In this document: positions 25,149 through 34,358 of the stretch, one piece after another | Position numbering within the stretch: the first letter of the stretch is position 1 | Layout: each line of letters opens with the position of its first letter | From: Alteromonadaceae bacterium UBA2620 | Lineage (GTDB): Bacteria; Pseudomonadota; Gammaproteobacteria; Enterobacterales; Alteromonadaceae | Direction of reading: 5' to 3' | Length of the DNA: 64,000 nucleotides | Assembly (NCBI GenBank): GCA_002339125.1 | Contig: DDJQ01000105.1 | Location: 1 to 64,000, forward strand | Position numbers and translations under genes: made by a program | Notes under the pieces: model-generated | Told to the model about the DNA's origin: nothing | Database searches by the model: none | The model's input: the letters and a program-made list of their open reading frames with translations, nothing else

Positions 25149-26744
25149 ATGACCAGCAAAGCCCTACTTACTCCTACCGTAATTAAGGACAACTACACGC
25201 CCATCCTTGGTATCCCCATCGATAATCTGGATCTTGAGGAAACCACAGATGCCATTTTTGCCCTGTTGCAACAATATCCCCTGACTCAACGAGCGGGTTT
25301 TGTTGCCACCGTGAATGTCGATTTCCTGGTTAATGCCCATGCCTGGCTACCAGGGCAGTTACCCCGGCACCCGGAACTGCTCGATATTTTACGCAACGCC
25401 GACATCGTTACTGCCGATGGCATGCCGCTAGTGTGGCTTAGCCGGCTGCTGGGTAAATCTCTTAAACAGCGGGTCACCGGAGCTGACCTGGTGCCGGCAC
25501 TGTGTAAGCGCGCGGCCAAAGAAAACGCCTCTGTGTATTTACTGGGCGGGCGCGAGGAAATTGCGATCCAGGCTGCACAGAAGCTTCAGACCCAAAATCC
25601 CGGCCTTAACATAGCTGGCGTCAGCTCTCCCTTTGTGACCACAGAAGGCATTAATATCGACGATGAAGCCCAGGACCAGCTGGTTGTTGATGCGATTAAC
25701 CAGGCAAAGCCCGACATTCTGTTTATTGGCTTTGGCAATCCAAAACAGGAAATCTGGTTTCAGCGCAATAAACATAAGCTTCAGGTGCCGGTGTCTCTGG
25801 GAGTAGGCGGTACATTTGAATTTATCGTTGGCTCGGTGAGTCGGGCGCCGGTCTGGATGCAGCGCAGCGGTCTGGAATGGTTTTACCGTATAACGCAGGA
25901 TCCTAAACGGCTCATCGGGCGTTATCTTACCGGCATTGCGAAACTCGGTGTAATGGCCGTGCCCATGCTGCTAAACAGCCGTATTGTTTTGCGCCAGGCA
26001 CCGGGCAAGGATAATACCATTGCCGCTACGCAGGATAGCGATCACCCTATTGCCTATCCGGATATCTGCGCACTGAGTGCAGACCATTACAACCTTATTT
26101 GCTTACCGCAACACATTGATCGCTCCTGGGTACAGCGCAACGCTATTTTTATAGCCCAGATGCTCGACCAACAGCGTCCTCTGTTACTGGATTTCGCAGA
26201 CGTCGAATACTTTGAACCCTGCACAGAGCACCTGTTCCTGCAGATGTTTCGCCACACCACTAATAACCATCAGCAAGTCTATATTGCCGGACTTAACCAC
26301 CCACAACTTATCAGGCAGCTTAAGTCTTTCCGGGTTTATGACATGTTCCGTTTCAAGGTGTTTTCCTCTTTCGAGAAAATCCTGTTTTTGCTGGGTGATG
26401 AACAGGAAACCAGCTCTGTGCAATACCAGAGTCGTGGCGGTATTTTCCATATTACCTTAACCGGAAGTGTGGAGGCGGATAGCGGTAATCTGCTGGACAT
26501 TGAGACAATCACTAACACCGCTAAGGGAAGACCTTTATTGGTAAACTTCTCCAGAGTCAGCGCTATCGACAACCGCGGCCTGGCACTACTGGCCAAACTC
26601 AATAAACTGTGTGGTGATAAGCACCAACAAATGCTGTTATTGGGCGTTAATGCCGGTATTCAACAGCGCTTCCAGGCGGCCGGCTTATTAAACGCCTTTA
26701 GCTTTGCCGAAACCCACGAGCAGGCTATGTATTTACTGCGCTAA
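25149..26744 (+). CDS. GT26 (WecG/TagA/CpsF) glycosyltransferase fused to two STAS-like domains
   Basis: Residues 1-260 form a WecG/TagA/CpsF glycosyltransferase: ILGIPIDNLDLEETTDAIF, ATVNVDFLVNA, DIVTADGMPLVWLSRLLG, RVTGADLVPAL, FIGFGNPKQEIW, VGVGGTFEFIVGSVSRAP, and a terminal RxxQDPKRLIGRY segment. Two STAS-like domains follow, at about 300-420 (PLLLDFADVEYFEPC) and 425-531 (PLLVNFSRVSAIDNRGLALLAKL). In the second, the usual DSTG is DNRG, so the phospho-Ser is Asn475. GT26 enzymes are normally about 240 residues. The fusion suggests the enzyme's activity or location is tied to the STAS partner switch encoded in the same locus. Confidence 0.85.
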   Translation: MTSKALLTPTVIKDNYTPILGIPIDNLDLEETTDAIFALLQQYPLTQRAGFVATVNVDFLVNAHAWLPGQLPRHPELLDILRNADIVTADGMPLVWLSRLLGKSLKQRVTGADLVPALCKRAAKENASVYLLGGREEIAIQAAQKLQTQNPGLNIAGVSSPFVTTEGINIDDEAQDQLVVDAINQAKPDILFIGFGNPKQEIWFQRNKHKLQVPVSLGVGGTFEFIVGSVSRAPVWMQRSGLEWFYRITQDPKRLIGRYLTGIAKLGVMAVPMLLNSRIVLRQAPGKDNTIAATQDSDHPIAYPDICALSADHYNLICLPQHIDRSWVQRNAIFIAQMLDQQRPLLLDFADVEYFEPCTEHLFLQMFRHTTNNHQQVYIAGLNHPQLIRQLKSFRVYDMFRFKVFSSFEKILFLLGDEQETSSVQYQSRGGIFHITLTGSVEADSGNLLDIETITNTAKGRPLLVNFSRVSAIDNRGLALLAKLNKLCGDKHQQMLLLGVNAGIQQRFQAAGLLNAFSFAETHEQAMYLLR

Positions 26745-26755
26745 TCATGGTATCA

Positions 26756-26776
26756 CCGGTGCGCTTAGCGCACCGG
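26756..26776. terminator. strong hairpin between convergent genes
   Basis: CCGGTGCGC (26756-26764) and GCGCACCGG (26768-26776) form a perfect 9-bp GC-rich stem. The 3-nt loop TTA is the minus-strand TAA stop of the hybrid kinase gene. It lies 12 bases after the GT26-STAS stop. There is no T-tract; it could halt transcription from either side or protect 3' ends. Confidence 0.5.
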
Positions 26777-29542
26777 GGTAGCCTGTTCCGCACAATCCAC
26801 CGCAGACTCATTCATTTCATCAAGCACCTGCTGCGTTACCCGCAAGGAATCTTCGGTAATTCCCTCAAACAAGCCGACCAGAAAGGCAACTTCATCAGCC
26901 TTACCGGTAGCACATAAACTCTCAATCGCTTTGGAGACTTCGTGCAGGCGCATATTGGCATGCGAGGCTGAAGAGCTCTTAATACTGTGCGCAGCAAATT
27001 CAATTTTTTCCAGATCACCCTGCTCATTAGCCGCCAAAATCGTGTCGGCAATTTTGCGGGTTTCGCTGAGATACACTTCCAGTAATCTTGGCACAACTTC
27101 ACGACTGGTATCGTAAATCAGTCGGTTGAGTACTTCATGGTCAAACAGCTTGTAACAATCAAACTCTTTACTCTCAACTACCGGTGTAACAACCGGACGT
27201 TCCACATTTAAACTACTTTGTGGTGACATTTCAGCGGTCTCTTCCTGGTTAATGGGTACGCCAAGGCACCACTTGTTTATTTTTTCGAACAGGCATTTTT
27301 TAGTACAGGGTTTGCTCAGGTGATCGCGCATTCCTGATGCCAGAAAACGATTAATCTCGTTTTCCATGGAATGCGCAGTGAGCGCAACAATGGGGGTTTC
27401 GGCATTTAAGCCGCCAGCGCCGATAATTTGCTGAGTCGCCGCAATACCATCCATTTCGGGCATCGAAATATCCATCAGAATGACATCAAACTGTTGCTCC
27501 TGACAAAGGTCACAGGCCTGCTTGCCATTTTCGGCAAACACCAGTTGGATATCTTCTCTGATAAGCTGATTTTCTGCGATCAACCGGTTCGACTCGTTGT
27601 CTTCTGCCACCAGAACGCGACAGCCTTTAGGTAAGTGTAAATTGTCGTGTTTACTGACAGTGCGTAATGCGGCAATTTCGTCATCAGAGCAGTAGTTCAG
27701 CCGAATACTAAAGGAGAATTGCGCGCCTCCGCCGGAGCGATTGTTGCGGGCCGTAATGTGCCCTGACATTTTCTTAACCAGATTTTTGCAAATACTCAGA
27801 CCTAATCCAGCCCCCGACCGCTGCCTGGAGGACGAATTGTCAGCCATGCTGAACTCGTCAAATAGTTGATCCTTAAAGGACTCGTCTATACCAATACCGC
27901 TATCGGTAACATCGCAAAGCAATTCAAAGGTTTCGTTATTGTGAGAAACCGCCGACAGCGAAATAGCAATACTGCCTTTATCGGTAAATTTAATCGCATT
28001 GTCTATCAGGTTGATAAGGATCTGACGGATGCGCGTAAAGTCTCCGCAGATGTGCGCCGGCAACGCTGGTGAAACCTGGAACTGCAACGCAAGATTTTTC
28101 TCACTCGCTGCGGTTTGCATGATTCCGCGGGTACTGTCGATTAAGGATGCAGTACAAAACGGCTTTGGTGAAATCGTAAAGGTTCCGGCATTCATTCTGG
28201 ACAAGTCCAGAATGCTGTTAATAATTTCCATTAACTGCGTGCCCGATGACATAGCCAGATGAATCAGCTTAAGTTGCTCCGGGTGAACATTATCTTCTTC
28301 CAGTAACTCAAGGATCCCCAGAACCGCATTCATCGGGGTACGAATTTCGTGACTCATAGTGGCCAGAAAACGCCCTTTGGCCTCACTGGCCTGCTCAGCC
28401 AGCACTCTGGCCTCTTTTAACTTGTTCACGTATTCCCTGCGCTCGCTGATGTCATTGAGCTCACAAACGTAAAGGTTTTCTTTTGCCTGTTCGCCTTTAA
28501 TAACCGACGCATGGGCGTGGGCAGGAAAGTGACTATCATCGGCTTTAACAATGGTAACTTCTTTTGCCCAGTCACCCTTTGCATCCAGCGCATTCCACAT
28601 CTGTTCCCTCACAGACTTGTCTTCATCGTAGAACAGCCGCGTTGCCTTGAAGTTTTCCGGTAAGCCCTCATCAAAGCCCAGCGTAGATAAAAAAGCAGCA
28701 TTAGCCTTAACGATTTTGGCTTCATGATCGGCCACAAACATAGGAATATTAATGTTAAACACGCAACTGGCCAGCAGCGAGTCCATTTGCAAGCGCTTTT
28801 GTTCGGTGATGTCTCGGATAAACGCCGCAAAAAACACATCATTACCATTTTCTACCGTACAAATCGCTATTTCTATATTAAATTCATGGCCCTGCTTATG
28901 CAGGGCTACCAGCTCAATGCGCCGGTTAAGCAATTTGCTTTCTTTATTTTTATCAAACCGCCCCATGGCCGAATTGTGCATATGCCGGTAACGTTCAGGA
29001 ATAATGGTGTCGCTAAGCTGTTTGCCGAGAATCTCTGCTTTCTGCCAGCCAAAAATTGCCTCGGCGTGAGTGTTAAAATCAATAATCTCACCGTCACTAT
29101 TAGCGGTAACAATGGCATCGAGTGATGAGTTCAGCAGCGCCCTGGACTTGGCTTCGCTGGAGGTATTGATCTCCAGAAGCTGCTTGTTTTGCTGACGGTT
29201 ATACTCAGAAGTTTCACGACTCTCGCGTAATTGGTTTAGCACATCGTTATAACGCTCAACCAACAGGTCAGTGCGGGCATCGCCCACTTTGCTCAGCGGA
29301 TGCAATCCCTCGATTCCGACACCAGAGAACTGTTCGTTAATTTTCTGCAGAGGCGAAAAACGGAGATAGCGGTAAACAAAAAATAAGGCCAAATTCATGG
29401 CCGCAGCAATCAAGCCCATTAACAATAACCCGGTAAAATCCGTAGTTCCTCCTGTCATGGGTACAATCCAGGCCAGTAACGCCATGAAAACAACCAGGTT
29501 GAACAAAAATAGCGGGACTTTTATTTTGAATAAAGAAGACAC
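26765..29542 (-). CDS. hybrid sensor histidine kinase with PAS, receiver and Hpt domains
   Basis: The 925-residue inner-membrane kinase has two membrane helices (about 9-28 and 35-60) with almost no periplasmic loop, a linker, PAS domains at about 135-245 and 255-370, HisKA with the phospho-His in FLATMSHEIRTPMNAV (about 393-408), HATPase (FTRIRQILINLIDNAIKF, GLGLSICKNLV), a receiver at about 645-765 (VILMDISMPEMDG) and a C-terminal Hpt (AAHSIKSSSASHAN). The layout matches phosphorelay kinases such as SypF and LuxQ plus LuxU. The built-in Hpt could pass phosphate to the LuxO-like activator and the phosphatase receiver. Sensing is probably in the membrane or cytoplasm. Confidence 0.9.
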   Translation of the reverse strand: MSSLFKIKVPLFLFNLVVFMALLAWIVPMTGGTTDFTGLLLMGLIAAAMNLALFFVYRYLRFSPLQKINEQFSGVGIEGLHPLSKVGDARTDLLVERYNDVLNQLRESRETSEYNRQQNKQLLEINTSSEAKSRALLNSSLDAIVTANSDGEIIDFNTHAEAIFGWQKAEILGKQLSDTIIPERYRHMHNSAMGRFDKNKESKLLNRRIELVALHKQGHEFNIEIAICTVENGNDVFFAAFIRDITEQKRLQMDSLLASCVFNINIPMFVADHEAKIVKANAAFLSTLGFDEGLPENFKATRLFYDEDKSVREQMWNALDAKGDWAKEVTIVKADDSHFPAHAHASVIKGEQAKENLYVCELNDISERREYVNKLKEARVLAEQASEAKGRFLATMSHEIRTPMNAVLGILELLEEDNVHPEQLKLIHLAMSSGTQLMEIINSILDLSRMNAGTFTISPKPFCTASLIDSTRGIMQTAASEKNLALQFQVSPALPAHICGDFTRIRQILINLIDNAIKFTDKGSIAISLSAVSHNNETFELLCDVTDSGIGIDESFKDQLFDEFSMADNSSSRQRSGAGLGLSICKNLVKKMSGHITARNNRSGGGAQFSFSIRLNYCSDDEIAALRTVSKHDNLHLPKGCRVLVAEDNESNRLIAENQLIREDIQLVFAENGKQACDLCQEQQFDVILMDISMPEMDGIAATQQIIGAGGLNAETPIVALTAHSMENEINRFLASGMRDHLSKPCTKKCLFEKINKWCLGVPINQEETAEMSPQSSLNVERPVVTPVVESKEFDCYKLFDHEVLNRLIYDTSREVVPRLLEVYLSETRKIADTILAANEQGDLEKIEFAAHSIKSSSASHANMRLHEVSKAIESLCATGKADEVAFLVGLFEGITEDSLRVTQQVLDEMNESAVDCAEQATPVR

Positions 29543-29753
29543 AGGCGGTCACTCCCAAACAACGAGAAGTATCCGGCGGTTGCCGGCATTGTCTATTAAG
29601 CGTAGTAGGGGAATGCCAAATCACCCATTATCAAATAGGTTAATTTTTCATCCGAGGCAAAAGATATCAGCTATGATAGTAGTTGCAGAGCACAAACCTG
29701 TAAAAACACCCACCTCAAGGGGAAAGGCTATACAAGCATAGATAAGTATAAAA

Positions 29754-30227
29754 CTAGCCTTCGTAGCTAATCCGGTTGATATACCAGACTCTGATGCCTT
29801 CGGGTGTTTTTACATCTACCTGATCATCTTCTTCTTTTTTTAGCAGCGCTCGTGCCATCGGTGAATCGATGGAGATATAGTCTTTACGATCGTAAATCTC
29901 ATCCGGCCCGACAATGCGAAAGGTCTTGGTGTCACCATCGTCATTTTCAATTTCTACCCAGGCACCAAAGAACACCCGGCCGGCCTGCTCCGGCGCAAAA
30001 TCCACCACTTTGAGAATTTCCAGGCGCTTTCTTAAAAACCGGATCCGGGAATCGATTTTACGCAACAAACGCTTGTTTTCCTTATAATCGGCGTTTTCTG
30101 ACCGATCGCCCAGGCTGGCAGCCCAGGTAACCTTGGCCGTAATTTCCGGCCGGTACTCACGCCACAGATAATTCAGTTCGTTACGCAGTTTGTCATACCC
30201 TTCCCGGGTCACCAGGTTTGTACGCAA
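29754..30227 (-). CDS. greB: transcription elongation factor GreB
   Basis: GreB binds RNA polymerase through the secondary channel and stimulates cleavage of backtracked RNA. The family signature is complete: NLVTREGYDKLRNELNYLWREYRPEIT, WAASLGDRSENADYKENKRLLRKID, GAWVEIENDDGDTKTFRIVGPDEI and YISIDSPMARALLKKE. The acidic tip Asp-Glu region is in the coiled coil. I chose TTG 30227, after AAGGG, because it gives a 157-residue protein starting at the residue where E. coli GreB begins. The ATG at 30275 would add 16 residues unlike the family. The gene is divergent from tex. Confidence 0.92.
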   Translation of the reverse strand: MRTNLVTREGYDKLRNELNYLWREYRPEITAKVTWAASLGDRSENADYKENKRLLRKIDSRIRFLRKRLEILKVVDFAPEQAGRVFFGAWVEIENDDGDTKTFRIVGPDEIYDRKDYISIDSPMARALLKKEEDDQVDVKTPEGIRVWYINRISYEG

Positions 30228-30343
30228 TTTGCCAGACCCTTTAAAATTGATGCTAAAAGTAAATTGTATCGGCAATTAACTATGCCAGCCAGGGATTATC
30301 TCTGTCACCGGTTTGCAGCCCAAAATGAGGTTAGCAAACCCAT

Positions 30344-30371
30344 ATGACACGGCGGGTAGAGGTGCTATACT
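30344..30371 (+). promoter_or_regulatory. sigma70-type promoter of tex
   Basis: ATGACA (30344-30349), a 16-base spacer and TATACT (30366-30371) give a good -35/-10 pair, about 105 bases before the tex start. The predicted transcript begins around 30378. Confidence 0.6.
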
Positions 30372-30384
30372 CTGGACCCATTAA

Positions 30385-30441
30385 AAGCGTGGGTAACGCT
30401 TACCGATTGCAAATCAATAGTAGGTAGGAAGGGACACTTCC
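30385..30441 (+). other. three short hairpins in the tex leader
   Basis: Three consecutive small stem-loops lie in the predicted 5' untranslated region: AAGCGT-GGGTA-ACGCTT (30385-30401), GATT-GCA-AATC (30405-30415) and GGAAG-GGACA-CTTCC (30427-30441). They could form a structured leader, but no known riboswitch class is recognised. Confidence 0.35.
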
Positions 30442-30475
30442 AATCATTAAATTCACTACCGCCTGAATCTCATAC

Positions 30476-32809
30476 ATGATGATAATTAATACCATTGCCA
30501 ACGAACTCGCCGTTAAACCTGCTCAGGTCGAAGCGGCTGTAAAACTGCTCGACGAAGGTTCAACCGTACCTTTTATCGCCCGTTACCGTAAAGAAGTCAC
30601 CCAGGGACTGGATGATACCCAGTTACGTAACCTGGAACAGCGGTTAGGTTATTTACGTGAATTAGAAGACCGCCGCCAGGTGATTTTAAAATCTATCGGT
30701 GAGCAGGAAAAACTCACGCCTGAACTGCAGCAACAAATTCTTGCTGCCGACAACAAGACCACGCTGGAAGACTTATATCTGCCGTATAAACCGCGTCGTC
30801 GCACCAAGGGGCAAATTGCGATTGAAGCAGGCCTCGAGCCGCTGGCCGATGCGCTGTTTGCTGATCCAACTCTGACTCCGGAAACCGTGGCTGCAGAATA
30901 TATCAGTGCTGAAAACGGCGTGGCAGATACCAAGGCAGCGCTGGAAGGCGCGCGTTATATCCTGATGGAGCGGTTTGCCGAAGACGCCGGCTTACTGGCG
31001 AAGATTCGTCGTTATCTCAACGAAAATGCCCACATTCGCAGTCGTGTTGTGGAAGGCCAGGAAAAAGCAGCGGTGAAATACAGTGATTACTTCGACCACT
31101 CAGAAAAACTTGCCTCTGTGCCTTCGCACCGTGCCCTGGCAATGTTTCGTGGCCGTAACGAAAACATGCTGCACATTCAGATGGTCGCCGATCCTGGTCA
31201 GGAAGACTCGCCGGCTCAGGCCTCCCATTGCGAGCAAATTATTGCTGAGCATTTTGAACTGCGTAATCAGGGTCGACCTGCCGATGCATGGCTCGCTCAG
31301 GTAGTTACCTGGACCTGGAAAATCAAAATTGGCCTGCACATGGAAACCGAACTGTTTGGCCAGCTTCGCGAAAAAGCCGAAGAAGAAGCCATTAACGTGT
31401 TTGCCAAAAACCTTAACGACCTGCTGATGGCTGCCCCAGCCGGTGCGAAAGTCACCATGGGTCTGGATCCGGGTCTGCGTACCGGGGTTAAGGTCGCCAT
31501 TGTAGATAATACCGGTAAGGTGGTTGGCACCACAACCATCTTCCCTCACGCACCGCAAAATCAGTGGGATAAATCCCAGCGCACCCTGGCGAATCTGTGC
31601 AAACAGCACAAGGTAGAGCTGATCAGCATCGGTAACGGCACCGGCTCGCGGGAAACCGACAAGCTGGTAGGTGAAATGCTCAAAGCCAACAGCGAGCTGC
31701 AGGCCCAGAAAATTATGGTCAGCGAAGCCGGCGCGTCGGTTTATTCTGCTTCCGAGCTAGCCTCAAAAGAGCTGCCGGGTCTGGATGTATCATTACGCGG
31801 CGCAGTGTCTATTGCCCGTCGCTTGCAGGATCCGCTGGCAGAACTGGTAAAAATTGAGCCAAAAGCCATTGGTGTAGGTCAGTATCAGCATGATGTCAGT
31901 CAGAGTTTACTTGGCAAGTCGCTGGACCAGGTGATTGAAGACTGTGTTAACGCCGTTGGCGTTGATTTAAATACCGCTTCGCCGGCCTTGCTCAGCTATG
32001 TATCCGGATTAAACAAAACCCTTGCGCACAACATTGTTAGCTACCGTGATACCCATGGTGCCTTTGCCCGTCGTCAGGATTTAAAATCTGTAGAACGTTT
32101 GGGGCCCAAAGCCTTCGAACAGGCCGCAGGATTCCTGCGCATCGTGGATGGTTCTAACCCGCTGGACAGCTCAGCGGTGCATCCGGAAGCCTACCCGGTA
32201 ATAGATAGCATTGTGAGTCGCACCGATGTGGCGGTAAATGACCTTATTGGTAATACCGACTTACTGCGTAAGCTTAATCCGGAAGATTTTGTCAGTGACA
32301 ACTTTGGTATTCCAACTGTTAAGGACATTCTTAAAGAGCTGGATAAACCTGGCCGGGATCCGCGTCCGGAGTTTAAAACCGCCGCCTTTAAAGAGGGCGT
32401 GGAAACCATGGCAGATCTTAAGCCAGGCATGATCCTCGAGGGCGTTGTCAGTAACGTAGCCAACTTTGGTGCCTTTGTGGATGTAGGGGTTCATCAGGAC
32501 GGTCTGGTGCACATTTCAGCACTGACCAATAAGTTTATCTCCGATCCACGTGAGGTAGTGAAAGCCGGTGATATCGTTAAGGTAAAAGTGCTGGAAGTCG
32601 ATGTAGATCGCAAACGCATCTCGTTTACCATGCGTCTGGATGACACCCCGGCTCCGCAAAGTAAAGGGCCGAAGGGGAGTGGCAAACCGCAAAACAAAGG
32701 CGGCAGTAACCGCAATCAGAAAGGCCAGCAAGGACGCCAGAGTGCACCTGCTAATGCAGCAATGGGTAATGCGTTCGCCGATGCTTTTGCCAAAGCAAAG
32801 AAAAACTGA
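30476..32809 (+). CDS. tex: Tex family RNA-binding protein (YhgF-like)
   Basis: The 777-residue product matches Tex across its length: helical N-terminal region ([30 protein letters not shown]), a YqgF/RNase H-like domain ([20 protein letters not shown], about 325-450), helix-hairpin-helix repeats ([28 protein letters not shown], about 500-530) and a C-terminal S1 domain ([31 protein letters not shown], about 645-720). A Gly/Asn/Gln-rich basic tail follows. Tex/Spt6-like proteins bind RNA and affect transcription. A bidirectional terminator lies just past the stop. Confidence 0.95.
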   Translation: MMIINTIANELAVKPAQVEAAVKLLDEGSTVPFIARYRKEVTQGLDDTQLRNLEQRLGYLRELEDRRQVILKSIGEQEKLTPELQQQILAADNKTTLEDLYLPYKPRRRTKGQIAIEAGLEPLADALFADPTLTPETVAAEYISAENGVADTKAALEGARYILMERFAEDAGLLAKIRRYLNENAHIRSRVVEGQEKAAVKYSDYFDHSEKLASVPSHRALAMFRGRNENMLHIQMVADPGQEDSPAQASHCEQIIAEHFELRNQGRPADAWLAQVVTWTWKIKIGLHMETELFGQLREKAEEEAINVFAKNLNDLLMAAPAGAKVTMGLDPGLRTGVKVAIVDNTGKVVGTTTIFPHAPQNQWDKSQRTLANLCKQHKVELISIGNGTGSRETDKLVGEMLKANSELQAQKIMVSEAGASVYSASELASKELPGLDVSLRGAVSIARRLQDPLAELVKIEPKAIGVGQYQHDVSQSLLGKSLDQVIEDCVNAVGVDLNTASPALLSYVSGLNKTLAHNIVSYRDTHGAFARRQDLKSVERLGPKAFEQAAGFLRIVDGSNPLDSSAVHPEAYPVIDSIVSRTDVAVNDLIGNTDLLRKLNPEDFVSDNFGIPTVKDILKELDKPGRDPRPEFKTAAFKEGVETMADLKPGMILEGVVSNVANFGAFVDVGVHQDGLVHISALTNKFISDPREVVKAGDIVKVKVLEVDVDRKRISFTMRLDDTPAPQSKGPKGSGKPQNKGGSNRNQKGQQGRQSAPANAAMGNAFADAFAKAKKN

Positions 32810-32828
32810 TTAAACAGCTCAGCTAACT

Positions 32829-32863
32829 AAAAAAGCCCCGCTCGCAAGAGACGGGGCTTTTTT
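32829..32863. terminator. bidirectional rho-independent terminator
   Basis: AAAAAAGCCCCG (32829-32840) pairs with CGGGGCTTTTTT (32852-32863) around an 11-nt loop. A-run and T-run flank the stem, so it can end both tex (+) and the minus-strand gene at 32878 if read through. Confidence 0.88.
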
Positions 32864-32877
32864 GTATATCTGCTCGT

Positions 32878-33810
32878 TTACGCCGAGGCGCTGAAACCAC
32901 CTTCAAAAGGCACTGCGACATTTTTATAAAATGAGGCAATCACGGTATTTCGTTGCTGCATTTGCTCACTGTCTATTTGCAGCGAGCGACGGCCACTGCT
33001 TTGCTGACTGTACCTGTCTTCGTCGGCGGCCAGCTCGTCGAGTTTACGGGTTGGAATTTGCGGCTGATTATTCGCAACAATTTCTTCCAGCGTAGGGACT
33101 TCAGATGCTACTCGCGAGGGAGAATCGCCTTCTTCCGGGCTCACTGCCGACGCTTCTTTGCGCTCTTCGGCCAGTTTACTGCGTGCTTCAAATGCTATGC
33201 GCGAAGCTTCTGCGGCAACCTGTAAATCCTGCGGTGATGGCTCAGCGGGCGCCAGCGCAGCGGCACGAACCTGCTGCATTTTGCGAATAGTTTGCTGCGG
33301 TGTATTTTCGGTAGAAACATCAATAGACACCTCTCCGTCAATAGCGTAACGCTGGCCGTCCGGACCGCGTTGAAAATCATACTGAGGCGAACCGGCGTAC
33401 TGACCACCAATGGTGGCGTGAGCCTGTTCGTGGGTGCGCACTTCCTGATCGCGCTCTTTCATTGATTCAACCTGACGCTGTTCGGCCTGCTCCTGCTGGC
33501 GCTCCCGGGCGTCTTCTTTGCCGGCACTTTCTTCGCTGGCATCGTTGAACTGTTGTTGACTGTCGCCGGTTACCTGCGCCGCGCTACCCTGATTCGACTG
33601 TGGTCGTTCATAGGTGAGCGGCTGATTGCCTTTAACCGAAGATTTTAATTTGTCTGATTCGGAGCCCAGGCCCTGTTCAGCACTGCCTTGTTTGGCATCT
33701 GATGGCTGGGGAATGGACTCACGGGCAAGATTATCACGCCGGGCCGCTTCCACGCTGAGATTAGCAGTTGGAATGGCAAAGGACGTTGGGATGGGCGTGA
33801 CAATATTCAT
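32878..33810 (-). CDS. SprA-related (CJM1_0395 family) putative metalloprotease
   Basis: The 310-residue product has a long low-complexity Gln/Glu/Ser-rich first half (disordered). A conserved block follows at about 120-200: VRTHEQAHATIGGQYAGSPQYDFQRGPDGQRYAIDGEVSID. The HEQAH is a zincin-type HExxH motif. This matches the SprA-related family of putative metalloproteases. No signal peptide is visible. It is followed upstream in the operon by a small gene whose C-terminus looks like flagellar rod/hook proteins (about 16 bases away), so a link to flagellar or surface assembly is possible; that is inference. Confidence 0.75.
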   Translation of the reverse strand: MNIVTPIPTSFAIPTANLSVEAARRDNLARESIPQPSDAKQGSAEQGLGSESDKLKSSVKGNQPLTYERPQSNQGSAAQVTGDSQQQFNDASEESAGKEDARERQQEQAEQRQVESMKERDQEVRTHEQAHATIGGQYAGSPQYDFQRGPDGQRYAIDGEVSIDVSTENTPQQTIRKMQQVRAAALAPAEPSPQDLQVAAEASRIAFEARSKLAEERKEASAVSPEEGDSPSRVASEVPTLEEIVANNQPQIPTRKLDELAADEDRYSQQSSGRRSLQIDSEQMQQRNTVIASFYKNVAVPFEGGFSASA

Positions 33811-33826
33811 AACGGGTTACCTGCGA

Positions 33827-34153
33827 TCAGGCAATCGTGTCGATGATGCGGCCAACCGTATCGTTAGCAACATCTATAACCTTGGCCGACGCCAGGGCAT
33901 TATTGGTATACATCTGCATCGACAGTAAATCAGATGTCATGCTGTCGCCGCCGGATGGCAGCAAATCAGATGTGGTGGACAAACTGCGCAACGAAGCATC
34001 GGCCAGAAAATTGCCGGTACCATTTTGCGCCACGTCCTGCTGGGCCGTCCGCTGTGCAATGTTCATCGCTGACTGGGTCATACCCTCAAACGACTGTTGC
34101 AAACCGAACTGACCAGCAACTATCGCAGAATTTACGTTGTTGCTTATCACCAT
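33827..34153 (-). CDS. small protein with flagellar rod/hook-like termini
   Basis: The 108-residue product is Ala/Ser/Thr/Asn-rich, with helical ends. The N-terminus (NVNSAIVAGQFGLQQSFEGMTQSAMNIA) and the C-terminus (MTSDLLSMQMYTNNALASAKVIDVANDTVGRIID) resemble the terminal helices of FlgE/FlgF/FlgG proteins, where LxxMxxxxxxYxANxKVIxTxDxM is conserved. The middle domain of those proteins is absent. There is no signal peptide, as expected for axial components. It sits just upstream of the SprA-like gene on the same strand. Function unknown; the family assignment is by motif only. Confidence 0.6.
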   Translation of the reverse strand: MVISNNVNSAIVAGQFGLQQSFEGMTQSAMNIAQRTAQQDVAQNGTGNFLADASLRSLSTTSDLLPSGGDSMTSDLLSMQMYTNNALASAKVIDVANDTVGRIIDTIA

Positions 34154-34358
34154 ACACTACCTCTACACTCTCATGTTCAATTATTAACCAAAACGGTTAA
34201 AAAATAAAGTCTGAGTTAGGCACAGGCGTGGTGTTAAATCGTTACACAAGCCAGTCATGGCGGGCGATTTTGCGTATGAGGCATTGATCAAGTCAGCAAT
34301 TCAATTACCGCAAAGCAGCCCCACTCAGGTGCAGTACTTTGCGGTACGGCATCACAGG

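Noticed and set aside
30228..30275. N-terminal extension of GreB from ATG 30275
   Set aside because: The extra 16 residues do not match the family, while the TTG start has a ribosome-binding site and gives the normal length.
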